Below, in pieces: positions 43,258 to 52,619 of a stretch of 64,000 nucleotides of DNA (the first letter of the stretch is position 1; each line of letters starts with the position of its first letter). This DNA comes from Fibrobacter sp. UBA4297 (lineage in GTDB: Bacteria > Fibrobacterota > Fibrobacteria > Fibrobacterales > Fibrobacteraceae), in assembly GCF_002394865.1 (NCBI RefSeq), contig NZ_DGUZ01000012.1:55843-119842 (forward strand), given 5' to 3'. The position numbers and the translations under genes are program-made. Under the pieces are notes generated by a model. It worked only from the letters and a program-made list of their open reading frames with translations. It was not told the origin of the DNA and made no database searches.

Positions 43258-44022
43258 ATGAATTGGATTGATATAGCATGCGCCGCGTGCTTACTGGTGT
43301 TCAGCGTCCTTGGTCTGTGGCGCGGACTTTTGAGCAGCGTGTTCAAGCTCTGCGGATGGGTTGCCGCCATTTTGGGAGCGTACTTCGCCCAAGACCTTTT
43401 AGGTGATTTTTTTATCAGAAATTTCGCTTTCGGTGATTTTGCGGCACACCTCATTTGTACCTGCATCGGTTTTTTGGTACCGTTTCTTCTATTCTCGTTC
43501 ATCGGACACATCGTCGGTGATTCCATCAAGAACACTATTGTCGGCAAGACAAACCGCATTCTAGGGCTGTTGTTCGGAGTTCTCAAAGCTTCACTTATCT
43601 GTTTCGTGCTGCTCACAGTCCTGCACTTGCTCCCCGTTGAAGGGTCCCTTAAAGCAATGCGCAACGACGCCGTTTCATACAGCATATACAAGTCTTCAAT
43701 CGAAGCCATGGGGTACTCCTCTGACGAAGTGAACCTTCGCAAGATGGCCAAGGAAAAAGCAAGCGAGCTTACCAAGACAATCACAGACAAGACAATCGAC
43801 AAAGCCAAAGACACGGCAGAAGAAGCTGCGGATAGCGCTAAGGCAGCAGTCAAGAATGCCGCAGATAGCGTTGCAAACAAAGTTAGTGAAACTGCCGAAA
43901 AAGCAAAAGATGCAGCCATCGCCGCTAAAGACGCTGCCAAAGACGCCGCCATCAAGGCTTTTGAAAACGACAAGTCAAACGCCCCCAAAGATACAAGTAA
44001 AGTAAAAACTAATTCTAAATAA
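43258..44022 (+). CDS. CvpA family membrane protein with an Ala-rich helical tail
   Basis: 254 residues. Four hydrophobic helices (about 5-110) with the CvpA layout (DIACAACLLVFSVLGLWRG, GKTNRILGLLFGVLKASL). From about 150 to 240 a tail of Ala/Lys/Asp repeats (AADSAKAAVKNAADSV, KAKDAAIAAKDAAKDAAIKA) forms a predicted amphipathic helix resembling LEA-type 11-mers. CvpA proteins in other bacteria affect colicin export and envelope stress. It ends before a terminator. Confidence 0.8.
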   Translation: MNWIDIACAACLLVFSVLGLWRGLLSSVFKLCGWVAAILGAYFAQDLLGDFFIRNFAFGDFAAHLICTCIGFLVPFLLFSFIGHIVGDSIKNTIVGKTNRILGLLFGVLKASLICFVLLTVLHLLPVEGSLKAMRNDAVSYSIYKSSIEAMGYSSDEVNLRKMAKEKASELTKTITDKTIDKAKDTAEEAADSAKAAVKNAADSVANKVSETAEKAKDAAIAAKDAAKDAAIKAFENDKSNAPKDTSKVKTNSK

Positions 44023-44030
44023 CCGAATCA

Positions 44031-44058
44031 AAAAAAGAGGCTCTAAGGCCTCTTTTTT
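44031..44058 (+). terminator. terminator after cvpA
   Basis: AAAAAAGAGGC and GCCTCTTTTTT around TCTAAG. The two flanks make it bidirectional, which fits the convergent gene at 44098. Confidence 0.8.
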
Positions 44059-44097
44059 ATACAACTCAAAATGGAGTGCAACAATTAACCTCAAATA

Positions 44098-44592
44098 TTA
44101 AGCCTTTCCGCTCATTATGGCGGCGAGGTCGGCTCCACTCAAATTCGTCTTTTCGCTTAAGGCGGCGACGATTGCGGTGAGCGACTTTTGGCAAGCCATC
44201 ATAAGGTTGTAAACTTGTTCGACGACGTTTGTTTCGGCAAGCTGGTAGTAATAGCAAGCCGCTTGGAAACTCTGGTAATCAGGATCGCTCTTGTAAAGTT
44301 CCATCGGGAGTTCTTTCATGACAGTGTCGAGGTCGCAAGCAAAATTTTTACGGATTAAAAAGTCCGACATGTGGCCTGCAATAGCGATGTGAGCGGCCCC
44401 GTCGAGCGAGCTTCCGGGCATGCGCGTAACGCTCGGCTTTTCCTTGGAATTGTTGATTCTGACGTAATCAATCTGGCGTTTGAACAAGAAAGCTATTAAA
44501 GCGTGGCCCGCCTCGTGGCGGCAGAGTTTTTCATATTCCTGTTCACCGAAAAATTCAATTAAGTTTTCGCGAGTTAATGTTTGTTCTGACAT
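44098..44592 (-). CDS. small HEAGH metallopeptidase-like protein
   Basis: 164 residues. LCRHEAGHALIAFLFK carries the HExxH motif near residue 25 in the FtsH/M41 style, and a later HIAIAGHMSDFLI recalls the M41 AG..AE segment, though no AAA domain is present. This looks like a stand-alone M41 peptidase fold. A third zinc ligand in M41 is an aspartate (DLDTVMKEL is a candidate). The start overlaps the alpha/beta-hydrolase stop by 19 bases, so the pair is translationally coupled. Confidence 0.65.
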   Translation of the reverse strand: MSEQTLTRENLIEFFGEQEYEKLCRHEAGHALIAFLFKRQIDYVRINNSKEKPSVTRMPGSSLDGAAHIAIAGHMSDFLIRKNFACDLDTVMKELPMELYKSDPDYQSFQAACYYYQLAETNVVEQVYNLMMACQKSLTAIVAALSEKTNLSGADLAAIMSGKA

Positions 44593-45182
44593 TTTTCAAT
44601 CCACCTGTCTAAAAAATCCATCTGTTCGTCAGTATGGAACCAATGTTCGCCACCTTGCATAATCGTAAGCGTTGCACCCACTTTTTCAGCAAAATCTCGC
44701 ATCGTTTCGAGATCGGTCAAATTGTCATTGGAGCCGTACAAAATATGCGTCGAGATATTCCATTTGATGGGATTTTCTCGCACGTAGCAAAGGTATTTCC
44801 AGGAAAGCGTCTCGCCAAAGTTCGTCGCAATTTCACCTTTTTCGCGGAGTTCATCTTCGGAGACGTTCGCCCAAAGCATCATATTGCAAATGAGCTTTTC
44901 CAAGTTCACCATCGGCGAAATGAAGAGCGCCTGCTTGATGCGTTTTTCGCCCAAAGCGTTCATCGAGAAGAACGCGCCAATGCTATTTGCGATAAGCACG
45001 ACATCGTCGTAGTCTGCAGTAACCGAATCAAAATAGGCAGAGAATTCCTGCTTGGCATCCCACGGGGTTTCTGCCTTGTAATCAAAACCGACGACATCAA
45101 AATCTGGAAAAAGGGTCTTGTAATGATTGGCCTCGTCGGCATTGCCGCTTTTCCCATGAACGTAAATAACAAGCTTTTTCAT
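44574..45182 (-). CDS. alpha/beta hydrolase
   Basis: About 202 residues from the ATG at 45182; the frame is open to 45293. Core: KLVIYVHGKSGNADEANHY, DVVGFDYKAETP, then the nucleophile elbow LIANSIGAFF (N-S-I-G rather than G-S-x-G), an acid in YGSNDNLTDLETM and a histidine in GGEHWFH. A carboxylesterase or acyl hydrolase is inferred; the substrate is unknown. It is coupled to the HEAGH gene downstream. Confidence 0.78.
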   Translation of the reverse strand: MKKLVIYVHGKSGNADEANHYKTLFPDFDVVGFDYKAETPWDAKQEFSAYFDSVTADYDDVVLIANSIGAFFSMNALGEKRIKQALFISPMVNLEKLICNMMLWANVSEDELREKGEIATNFGETLSWKYLCYVRENPIKWNISTHILYGSNDNLTDLETMRDFAEKVGATLTIMQGGEHWFHTDEQMDFLDRWIEKCQNKH

Positions 45183-45302
45183 TTCTTTTTCGCTTTTTTC
45201 GCCTAGAAAATACAAAAATCTACACCAATCGGCTAGAGATAGGGATTCAGCAAAAATCCGCCCCTGCGGTAAAGCAAGAAGCGGATTTTTCAAGCGTATA
45301 TG

Positions 45303-45340
45303 CCGACCCCGTCCCGGAACGGAGTCCGGGATGACAGCCG
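45303..45340. repeat. palindromic repeat, TCCCGGA...TCCGGGATGACA type
   Basis: TCCCGGA (45312-45318) and TCCGGGAT (45325-45332) around ACGGAG, ending in GATGACAGCC. Lies between the purL stop and the hydrolase; the minus strand forms CCCGGACTCCGTTCCGGG, possibly a weak terminator for purL. Confidence 0.55.
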
Positions 45341-45359
45341 GGGTGACAAGTAAAGGGGA

Positions 45360-48300
45360 TTACCCGACGAAGATTCGGCCGTTGCGGAACAGCTGCATCC
45401 ACGGGCCATCTTCACCCCATTCTGCCGGGTGCCAAGAGTATTGGCAGGTGCGGAATACGCGTTCCGGGTGCGGCATCATCACAAGCGCACGGCCATCTTC
45501 AGAGCAGAGGCCGTTGATGCCAAACGGAGAACCGTTCGGGTTGAGCGGATAGCGTTCGGTGTATTCGTGCTTGCCGTCGACATAGCGGAGAGCCACGAGA
45601 CCTGTCTTGAGGCAGGCTTCAGCAGCTTCGCGGCTTGCGAATTCAGCACGGCCTTCACCGTGAGCAACAGCGATCGGGAGGACAGAACCTGCCATGCCCT
45701 TGAGGAGCACAGCCGGCGTATCTTCGACCTTCAAAGAGCAGTAACGAGCTTCGAAGCGTTCGGAGATGTTCTGCACAAAGCGCGGCCAGTGCTTAGCGCC
45801 CGGAATCAAATCCTTGAGGTTCGAGACCATCTGGCAGCCGTTGCAGACGCCGAGCGTAAAGGTATCCTTGCGGTTGAAGTAAGCTTCAAATTCAGCGCGA
45901 GCCTTCGGGTTGAACAAGATGCTCTTGGCCCAGCCTTCACCTGCACCGAGAACGTCACCATAGCTGAAGCCACCGCAAGCCACGAGACCGTTGAAGTCCT
46001 TGAGGCTTACGCGGCCTTCGAGAATGTCGGTCATGTGAACGTCAATGGATTCAAAGCCAGCCTTCTGGAAGGCGGCAGCCATTTCGAGTTCGCCGTTGAC
46101 GCCCTGTTCGCGGAGAATCGCCATCTTCGGGCGGCTTGCGTAGTCCTTGATAATCTTGGCGGACGCCGCCACGTCGAAGGTGACCTTCGGCGTGATACCC
46201 GGATCGTCCTGTTCGAGCTTGAGCTTGTATTCGCTTTCGGCACATTCCGGATTGTCACGGAGAGCGGCGATGCGGCGAGTCGTATCGCTCCAAATGGCGC
46301 GCAGGTCAGAGAGGCCTTCGGCGTAGTCGCCAATCACAATGTTGTACGTATCGTTGAGCTTACCGATTTCAGAAACGGTATCGCCAAGACCAGCGGCTTC
46401 GAAAGCAGCCTTCACAGCAGCGAGATCTGCATTTGCGACCTGGAGAACGGCACCGAGTTCTTCGTTGAAGAGAGCGTCGATGACGTTGCCCTGGAGTGCT
46501 GCTGCATCGAGCGTTACACCCACATGACCTGCGAAAGCCATTTCGACAACCGTCGTGTAGAGACCGCCATCGCTCTTGTCGTGGTAAGCCATAATCTTGC
46601 CATCGGCATTGAGCTTCTGGATGGTTTCGAAGAAGGCACGAAGTTCCTTGGCGGAATCGACATCCGGAGCCTTGTCACCGAGGTTGTTGTAAACCTGAGC
46701 GGCAATGGATGCACCCATACGGTTCTTGCCGCGAGCGAGGTCCACGAGCACAAGCGTCGTGTCCTTCTTCTGCAAGAGTTGCGGCGTGAGCGTCTTGCGA
46801 ACGTCAGCGCACGGAGCAAAGGCACTAATCACGAGCGAAATCGGAGCGGTCACGCGGTGGCTACCCTTTTCGTCCTGCCACACGGTGCTCATGCTCATGG
46901 AGTCCTTACCCACCGGAATCGTAATGCCAAGTTCCGGGCAGAGTTCCATACCGATGGACTTCACGGCTTCATAAAGGTCAGCACCATCGCCTTCGTAGTT
47001 CGGCGTGGCCATCCAGTTTGCAGACAAATTCACGCGGCCCATATCCGGCACGCAAGCGGCAGCCATGTTCGTGAGGGATTCCGCCACCGTCATGCGGGCA
47101 GCGGCAGCCGGAGAAATCAAAGCAATCGGAGCGCGTTCGCCCATGCTCATGACTTCACCTTCGTAAGTGTCGAGCGTAGCACTCGTCACGGCGCAGTCTG
47201 CAACCGGCACCTGCCACGGACCAACCATCTGATCGCGGCAAATCATACCCGTCACGGAACGGTCACCGATAGAAATGAGGAACGTCTTATCGGCAACGGT
47301 CGGGTTTGCAAGCACGCGGTGAGCCACATCCTTCACCGTCACGCCAGCCGGAACCACCGTGGAAGAAAGCGGACGCTTCTGGGACTTTTCATTGCGGATC
47401 ATGCGCGGCGGTTTGCCGAGAAGCACACCGAGCGGCATATCAATCGGAGTCGTACCGAAGTACTTGTCGGTAAGGGTCAAGTGCTTTTCTGGAATCGCTT
47501 CGCCCACCACAGCGTACGGGCAACGTTCGCGCTTACAGATTGCATCGAACACGTCGAGCTTGTCGCCGGCGATTGCGATCACATAACGTTCCTGGGATTC
47601 GTTACTCCAGATTTCAAACGGACTCATGCCCGGTTCGTCGTTCGGCACGTTGCGGAGTTCAAACTTACCGCCGAGGCCGCCATCGTTCACCAGTTCCGGG
47701 AAAGCGTTCGAAAGTCCACCTGCACCCACGTCATGAATAAACGTAATCGGGTTTTCTTCGTTCATCGCCCAGCAGCGGTCGATGACTTCCTGGCAGCGGC
47801 GTTCCATTTCCGGGTTTTCACGTTGCACAGAAGCAAAGTCGAGGGATTCATTACCGGCACCGTTTGCGACAGAGCTTGCAGCACCGCCACCGAGACCGAT
47901 GAGCATCGCCGGACCGCCGAGAACGATCAGGTGGTCACCCGGGTCGATGTGACCCTTTTCAATGTGCTGGTGCTTGATGTTGCCAAGACCGCCAGCCAAC
48001 ATAATCGGCTTGTGGTAACCGCGAACTTCGGTACCCTTTTCAGAAGAAACTTCCTGTTCAAAAGTACGGAAGTAACCGAGGATGTTCGGACGGCCATATT
48101 CGTTGTTGAATGCTGCGCCGCCGAGCGGACCTTCGATCATAATGTCCAAAGCAGACGCAATGCGGGACGGGCTTCCGAAGTCCTTTTCCCACGGCTGAAC
48201 TGCACCCGGAAGCTTGAGGTTTGAAACGCTGAAGCCCGTAAGGCCGGCCTTCGGCTTGGAACCCTTACCCGTGGCACCTTCGTCGCGGATTTCGCCACCA

Positions 48301-49235
48301 CTACCCGTAGCGGCACCCGGGAACGGAGAAATGGCCGTCGGGTGGTTGTGGGTTTCGACCTTCATCAAAATATCGACTTCTTCGTTGTGGAAGTCGTACT
48401 TGTTCGTACGCGGATCCGCGTAGAAACGTCCAGCCGTTGCACCTTTCATCACAGCCGCGTTATCCTTATAAGCGCTGAAGATGTTGGAATTGTGAAGCTG
48501 GTAAGTGTTCTTGATCATCTGGAACAAGGACTTGTCCTGCTTCACGCCATCGATGGTCCATTCGGCACCGAACACCTTGTGACGGCAGTGTTCCGAGTTG
48601 GCCTGAGCGAACATGTAAAGTTCAACGTCGGTCGGGTTGCGCTTGAGTTCAGTGAAGTTCTTGACGAGATAATCGATTTCGTCGGCGGAGAGGGCAAGAC
48701 CCATTTCCTTGTCAGCCTTCACGAGAGCGTTGCGGCCTTCGGTAAGCACCGGAATCACATTGAGCGGACGCGGTTCTTCCTTGCTGAAGAGAACTTCGAG
48801 AGCGGCAGTGTCGGCAAACACAGCCTGCGTCATGCGGTCGTGAATCTTGGCAGAAATCTTTTCACGGGCGCCAGCTGGAGCAGCACCTTCAAACTTCACG
48901 TAGTAAGCAATAGCACGTTCAATGCGCTTGATAGCCGGGAGGCCGCAGATGTGAGCGATATCGGTCGCTTTGGAGCTCCACGGGCTAATCGTACCCGGAC
49001 GCGGGCAGACCACAAAGAGTTCACCTTCGAGCGCCTTGACTTCGCGCATCGGGCCGTAATGAAGGACCTTTTCGAGCGTTTCCTTTTCGGAATCGGTCAG
49101 GTCGGCGGACAAATCCACCACATGGAGGAATTCGGCATACACAGATGCAACCGGAATCCCAGCGGCCTTAAAATCAGATGAAAGCTTTTGCAGACGGAAA
49201 TCCGACAGAGCCGGAGTACCACGAAGAATGAGCAT
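45360..49235 (-). CDS. purL: phosphoribosylformylglycinamidine synthase (single-chain)
   Basis: Converts FGAR to FGAM in purine synthesis using glutamine. 1291 residues from the ATG at 49235 (AGAGGTC before it); the frame is open to 49370. Order: PurS-like N-domain, linker, first synthase half with KVETHNHPTAISPFPGAATG, glycine loops, second synthase half (FIHDVGAGGLSNAF), and the C-terminal amidotransferase with LGVCNGCQM and PHPER. This is the large fused form of proteobacteria and eukaryotes. The antisense strand has a long open frame caused by biased codon use; see rejected list. Confidence 0.97.
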   Translation of the reverse strand: MLILRGTPALSDFRLQKLSSDFKAAGIPVASVYAEFLHVVDLSADLTDSEKETLEKVLHYGPMREVKALEGELFVVCPRPGTISPWSSKATDIAHICGLPAIKRIERAIAYYVKFEGAAPAGAREKISAKIHDRMTQAVFADTAALEVLFSKEEPRPLNVIPVLTEGRNALVKADKEMGLALSADEIDYLVKNFTELKRNPTDVELYMFAQANSEHCRHKVFGAEWTIDGVKQDKSLFQMIKNTYQLHNSNIFSAYKDNAAVMKGATAGRFYADPRTNKYDFHNEEVDILMKVETHNHPTAISPFPGAATGSGGEIRDEGATGKGSKPKAGLTGFSVSNLKLPGAVQPWEKDFGSPSRIASALDIMIEGPLGGAAFNNEYGRPNILGYFRTFEQEVSSEKGTEVRGYHKPIMLAGGLGNIKHQHIEKGHIDPGDHLIVLGGPAMLIGLGGGAASSVANGAGNESLDFASVQRENPEMERRCQEVIDRCWAMNEENPITFIHDVGAGGLSNAFPELVNDGGLGGKFELRNVPNDEPGMSPFEIWSNESQERYVIAIAGDKLDVFDAICKRERCPYAVVGEAIPEKHLTLTDKYFGTTPIDMPLGVLLGKPPRMIRNEKSQKRPLSSTVVPAGVTVKDVAHRVLANPTVADKTFLISIGDRSVTGMICRDQMVGPWQVPVADCAVTSATLDTYEGEVMSMGERAPIALISPAAAARMTVAESLTNMAAACVPDMGRVNLSANWMATPNYEGDGADLYEAVKSIGMELCPELGITIPVGKDSMSMSTVWQDEKGSHRVTAPISLVISAFAPCADVRKTLTPQLLQKKDTTLVLVDLARGKNRMGASIAAQVYNNLGDKAPDVDSAKELRAFFETIQKLNADGKIMAYHDKSDGGLYTTVVEMAFAGHVGVTLDAAALQGNVIDALFNEELGAVLQVANADLAAVKAAFEAAGLGDTVSEIGKLNDTYNIVIGDYAEGLSDLRAIWSDTTRRIAALRDNPECAESEYKLKLEQDDPGITPKVTFDVAASAKIIKDYASRPKMAILREQGVNGELEMAAAFQKAGFESIDVHMTDILEGRVSLKDFNGLVACGGFSYGDVLGAGEGWAKSILFNPKARAEFEAYFNRKDTFTLGVCNGCQMVSNLKDLIPGAKHWPRFVQNISERFEARYCSLKVEDTPAVLLKGMAGSVLPIAVAHGEGRAEFASREAAEACLKTGLVALRYVDGKHEYTERYPLNPNGSPFGINGLCSEDGRALVMMPHPERVFRTCQYSWHPAEWGEDGPWMQLFRNGRIFVG

Positions 49236-49301
49236 TTTGACCTCTTTTAGCCTAAATATTTTACGCCGCAAATATAGCAATTTGAGGATATTTTCAAACG
49301 G

Positions 49302-49325
49302 AAAAAGCTCCGCAAAATGCGGAGC
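49302..49325 (-). terminator. terminator of hisD
   Basis: On the minus strand GCTCCGCA-TTT-TGCGGAGC (49325-49307), then TTTTTCC. Confidence 0.85.
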
Positions 49326-49360
49326 CGTTTCATAAAATGAAAATAGAACTGTGTAAGGCG

Positions 49361-49409
49361 ATTCCGGCATACTTCGACTGCGCTCAGCACAAGCTCCGGC
49401 CGGAATGAC
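49361..49409. repeat. palindromic repeat, ATTCCGGC...GCCGGAATGACA type
   Basis: ATTCCGGC and GCCGGAATGACA enclose ATACTTCGACTGCGCTCAGC, the same TTCGACTNCGCTCAG core found in the tilS and 32309 elements. It lies between hisD and its terminator. Confidence 0.65.
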
Positions 49410-49418
49410 AATTCACAA

Positions 49419-50708
49419 TTACAGTCTCTTGAGGACTGCGGCGGCGTGGTGGATGAAGCCTTCTTCATTAGCCACGACAGCAATTGCCTTTGCGTTCTTC
49501 TTGATAGCCTTTTCGGAGTACTTGATGATGCTCATGCGCTTGAGGAAGTCATAGACGCCGAGCGGGCTAAAGAAGCGACCCGTGCCGTTCGTGGGGAGAA
49601 CGTGGTTCGGGCCTGCAAAGTAGTCGCCCACCGGTTCAGAAGACCACGGGCCGATAAACACGGCACCCGCATTTTCAATCTGGGCCGCCATGGATTCGGC
49701 TTCGTCCGTCATAATTTCCATGTGTTCCGGAGCAATGGCGTTAGCAATGGCCACACCGTCGAACCAATCCTTCACCACGAGGATGCGACCGAAGTTATCG
49801 AGCACCTTCGTCAAAAGTTCCTTCTTCGGGGAATTTTCGACCTGGATGTCCACACATTCACTAATCATCTGTGCGGTTTCCATGTTGTCCGTAATGCAGA
49901 TGGCGGCTTCAAAGCCAGAACCGTGTTCTGCCTGGCTCAAGAGGTCAGCAGCGACAAAGTCCGGATCGCAGGTATTGTCTGCAAGCACGAGCACTTCGGA
50001 CGGGCCTGCCACCATGTCGATATCCACAATGCCAAAAACTTCCTTCTTCGCGACAGCGGCAAAAACGTTACCCGGGCCCACAATCTTGTCGACGCGTTCC
50101 ACGACAACCTTGCCCTTGCCATCCTTGGCACCGTAAGCGAGCATACCGATAGCCTGAGCGCCACCGATATGGTAAACTTCGGTAATGCCGAGTTCGCAAA
50201 GCACAAAAGCGACCGCGCGGTTGATTTCGCCCTTGATCGGAGTCACGACAACGATGTCCTTGACACCTGCGACAATGGCCGGGACCGCATTCATGATGAC
50301 CGTGCTCGGGTAAATGCCAGCACCACCAGGAACATAAAGGCCCACGCGTTTCATCGGGCGGATACGCTGACCGAGAACCACGCCGTCCTTGCCTTCCATG
50401 AGCCAGGAATCTTCCATCTGGTTCACGTGGAAATCGCGGACGTTCTTGATAGCCTGCTTGAGCGCACGCTGCATTTCAGGCGGGCACTTGGCAGCAGACT
50501 TCTTGATTTCGGCTTCGGACACGCGGAGGTTCTTACCCTTGAGGCCATCGAACTTCTGAGCGTATTCCACAGCCTTGGCATAACCGCCGTTCTTGATGTC
50601 GGCGAGGATGTCCATGACCTTGTCGTGAATTTCCTTGCTCGGAGCTACTTCACGACCACAAATTCTGTCAATCTCTTGAGACTTCGGAGTGACTTTTACG
50701 ATTTTCAT
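49419..50708 (-). CDS. hisD: histidinol dehydrogenase
   Basis: Final two oxidations of histidine synthesis. 429 residues, normal length. GLYVPGGAGIYPSTVIMNAV, split here as LYVPGGAGIYPSTVIMN; the zinc and catalytic region DMVAGPSEVLVLAD; the E/H pair in LLSQAEHGSGFEA; NHVLPTNGTGRF at the end. The Shine-Dalgarno AAGG lies 8 bases before the ATG. The gene order purL, hisD, cimA on one strand suggests a biosynthetic cluster but no other his genes are near. Confidence 0.96.
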   Translation of the reverse strand: MKIVKVTPKSQEIDRICGREVAPSKEIHDKVMDILADIKNGGYAKAVEYAQKFDGLKGKNLRVSEAEIKKSAAKCPPEMQRALKQAIKNVRDFHVNQMEDSWLMEGKDGVVLGQRIRPMKRVGLYVPGGAGIYPSTVIMNAVPAIVAGVKDIVVVTPIKGEINRAVAFVLCELGITEVYHIGGAQAIGMLAYGAKDGKGKVVVERVDKIVGPGNVFAAVAKKEVFGIVDIDMVAGPSEVLVLADNTCDPDFVAADLLSQAEHGSGFEAAICITDNMETAQMISECVDIQVENSPKKELLTKVLDNFGRILVVKDWFDGVAIANAIAPEHMEIMTDEAESMAAQIENAGAVFIGPWSSEPVGDYFAGPNHVLPTNGTGRFFSPLGVYDFLKRMSIIKYSEKAIKKNAKAIAVVANEEGFIHHAAAVLKRL

Positions 50709-50777
50709 TTTAACAGACCTTCTGTTTTTAAACTCTTAAACTCGACTTTTGTGCACTCTTACAAGATTTCACGCAAA

Positions 50778-52421
50778 CTAAGCGTTTTCGGCGAGCCCTT
50801 CGCTTGAGGCGGCCACATCCAAATGCTTGTATGCATTCGGGATAACGTTGTCTTCAAGCAAAATCTTGTATGTAAGGCCATCGACAAAAGCAGTCCAACA
50901 GGCCTCAATGATGTTGCTCGAAACGCCGACCATATTCCAGTAGCCGTGTTCATCGCCAAACGTCGTCCACACGCGAACCGTTGCATCGGATGCCACATTG
51001 GAACCCAGCACGCGTACCTTGAAATCGTCCAGGCGCACACTTTCCATGCACGGGAAGAACGGCAAAAGCGCCTTGCGGAGAGCGGCATCGAGTGCGTTCA
51101 CCGGGCCATCGCCCTCGCTCACCTGATGGCTAATCTTGTCGCCCACCTGGAGCTTGACCGTTGCCTGCGACACGGATACACCCTGCGGAGTCTTGTCTTC
51201 AATGACGCGATAGTTCAAGACCTTGAACGGTTCCTTGACCATTCCCAAGTGGCGGTACACGAGCAACTTAAAACTCGCTTCGGCACTATCGAAATGCCAG
51301 CCCGCATTTTCGCGTTCCTTGATTTCCTTGAGGAGGCTTGCCACCACCGGATCCTTCTTGTCGATACCCGGCTTGATGGCCTTGAGCTTTTCGACAACGA
51401 GAGAACCACCGGCCTGGTCGCTTGTCACGAACACGCGGTCGTTGCCCACGGAATGCGGGTCGATATGTTCAAAACTGCGGCTGACCTTCATGACGCCATC
51501 GATGTGGGCACCCCCCTTATGGGCAAATGCGGCATCGCCCACGTACGGAGCATGCACGTCACTGGGCAAATTTACAATCTGGTCGATATTGCTGCTCAAC
51601 TGGCGCAAGTGCGAGAGCTTCTTTGCAGCGGTAAAATCGCAGTCCATCTTGAACTTCAAATCAGCAGCAATCGTCGTGAGGTTGGCGTTACCACAGCGTT
51701 CACCGTAACCATTCACCACGCCCTGCACCATGATACAGCCCGCCTTCACAGCGTAAATCGAGTTTGCCACGGCAAGTCCACTGTCGTTATGCACATGGAT
51801 GCCCAGCGGCGTCGAAATACGCTTTTGCACTTCCGCAATAATCTGTTCAATCTCCCACGGCATCGTTCCGCCATTCGTATCGCAAAGCACGATGCAATCG
51901 GCATGGCCAAGTTCGGCTGCCTTGAGCGTTTCGAGCGCATATTCCGGATTCGCCTTGTAGCCATCGAAAAAATGTTCCGCATCGTAAATCACCTCTTCGG
52001 AATGTTCCTTGAGGTATGCGACAGAAGACTCGATCATGTCGAGGTTTTCTTCGAGAGTCGTGCGGATAACGTCCGTCACATGCAAATCCCAGCTCTTGCC
52101 GAAAATCGTCTTGACCGGAGCTTCGGACTTGATGAGCGCCTGCAAAAGCGGGTCGTTCTCGGGCAAAATACCCGGACGGCGCGTGCTGCCAAACGCAGCA
52201 ATCTTTGCATGCTTGAGCTTTACGTCCTTGATGAGCTTGAAAAATTCCTCATCGGTCGGATTGCTGGGGTTCGGCCAACCGCCTTCAATATAGTCAAATC
52301 CAAAGTGGTCCAAAATTCGAGCGATCTGGACTTTATCAGCTAAGGAGAGACTTATTTTACGGTCTTGGTTACCGTCACGGAGCGTTGTATCGTATAAAAG
52401 GACTTTTTTAGAAGAATTCAT
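50778..52421 (-). CDS. cimA: (R)-citramalate synthase
   Basis: Condenses pyruvate and acetyl-CoA in the pyruvate route to isoleucine. 547 residues, with LLYDTTLRDGNQDRKISLS, DYIEGGWPNPSNP, LCDTNGGTMPWE, HVHNDSGLAVANS and GYGERCGNANL, which mark the LeuA/CimA superfamily, and the CimA-specific C-terminal regulatory domain with VKLQVGDKISHQVSEGDGPV, split here as LQVGDKISHQVSEGDGPVNA. The GGWPNP variant is characteristic of CimA rather than LeuA. No other ilv/leu gene is near. Confidence 0.94.
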   Translation of the reverse strand: MNSSKKVLLYDTTLRDGNQDRKISLSLADKVQIARILDHFGFDYIEGGWPNPSNPTDEEFFKLIKDVKLKHAKIAAFGSTRRPGILPENDPLLQALIKSEAPVKTIFGKSWDLHVTDVIRTTLEENLDMIESSVAYLKEHSEEVIYDAEHFFDGYKANPEYALETLKAAELGHADCIVLCDTNGGTMPWEIEQIIAEVQKRISTPLGIHVHNDSGLAVANSIYAVKAGCIMVQGVVNGYGERCGNANLTTIAADLKFKMDCDFTAAKKLSHLRQLSSNIDQIVNLPSDVHAPYVGDAAFAHKGGAHIDGVMKVSRSFEHIDPHSVGNDRVFVTSDQAGGSLVVEKLKAIKPGIDKKDPVVASLLKEIKERENAGWHFDSAEASFKLLVYRHLGMVKEPFKVLNYRVIEDKTPQGVSVSQATVKLQVGDKISHQVSEGDGPVNALDAALRKALLPFFPCMESVRLDDFKVRVLGSNVASDATVRVWTTFGDEHGYWNMVGVSSNIIEACWTAFVDGLTYKILLEDNVIPNAYKHLDVAASSEGLAENA

Positions 52422-52444
52422 GGTTGTAAAGATAGAAAAAAAGA

Positions 52445-52479
52445 GTAGACAGTAGGAAGTAGACGGTAGGAAGTTGTTA
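52445..52479. repeat. heptamer array (GTAGACA/GTAGGAA type) upstream of cimA
   Basis: GTAGACA, GTAGGAA, GTAGACG, GTAGGAA, GTTGTTA. A nearly identical array in the same order occurs at 56023-56057. The remaining bases to 52619 hold GGTTGGTGAGCCTGCCG and other GC-rich words but no gene. Confidence 0.85.
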
Positions 52480-52619
52480 GGTGGGGGAAGTCTCCCCCTG
52501 ATTTCTGTTTCGTCAGGCTAATGACATAGAAAAGGTTGGTGAGCCTGCCGAACCATCCATCACCCTCTCTAGCGGGCTTCAGACGCCAGCCCGCAACGCC
52601 CGGCTTATCGCAGTAATCG

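Noticed and set aside
45429..48224. 931-codon open frame opposite purL
   Set aside because: It mirrors purL codon by codon, and its protein is rich in His, Arg, Val and Cys with no domain. It results from strong third-position bias of purL.
49446..50807. 453-codon open frame opposite hisD
   Set aside because: Antisense shadow of hisD, no start signal or domain.
50823..52343. 506-codon open frame opposite cimA
   Set aside because: Antisense shadow of cimA with no recognisable domain.
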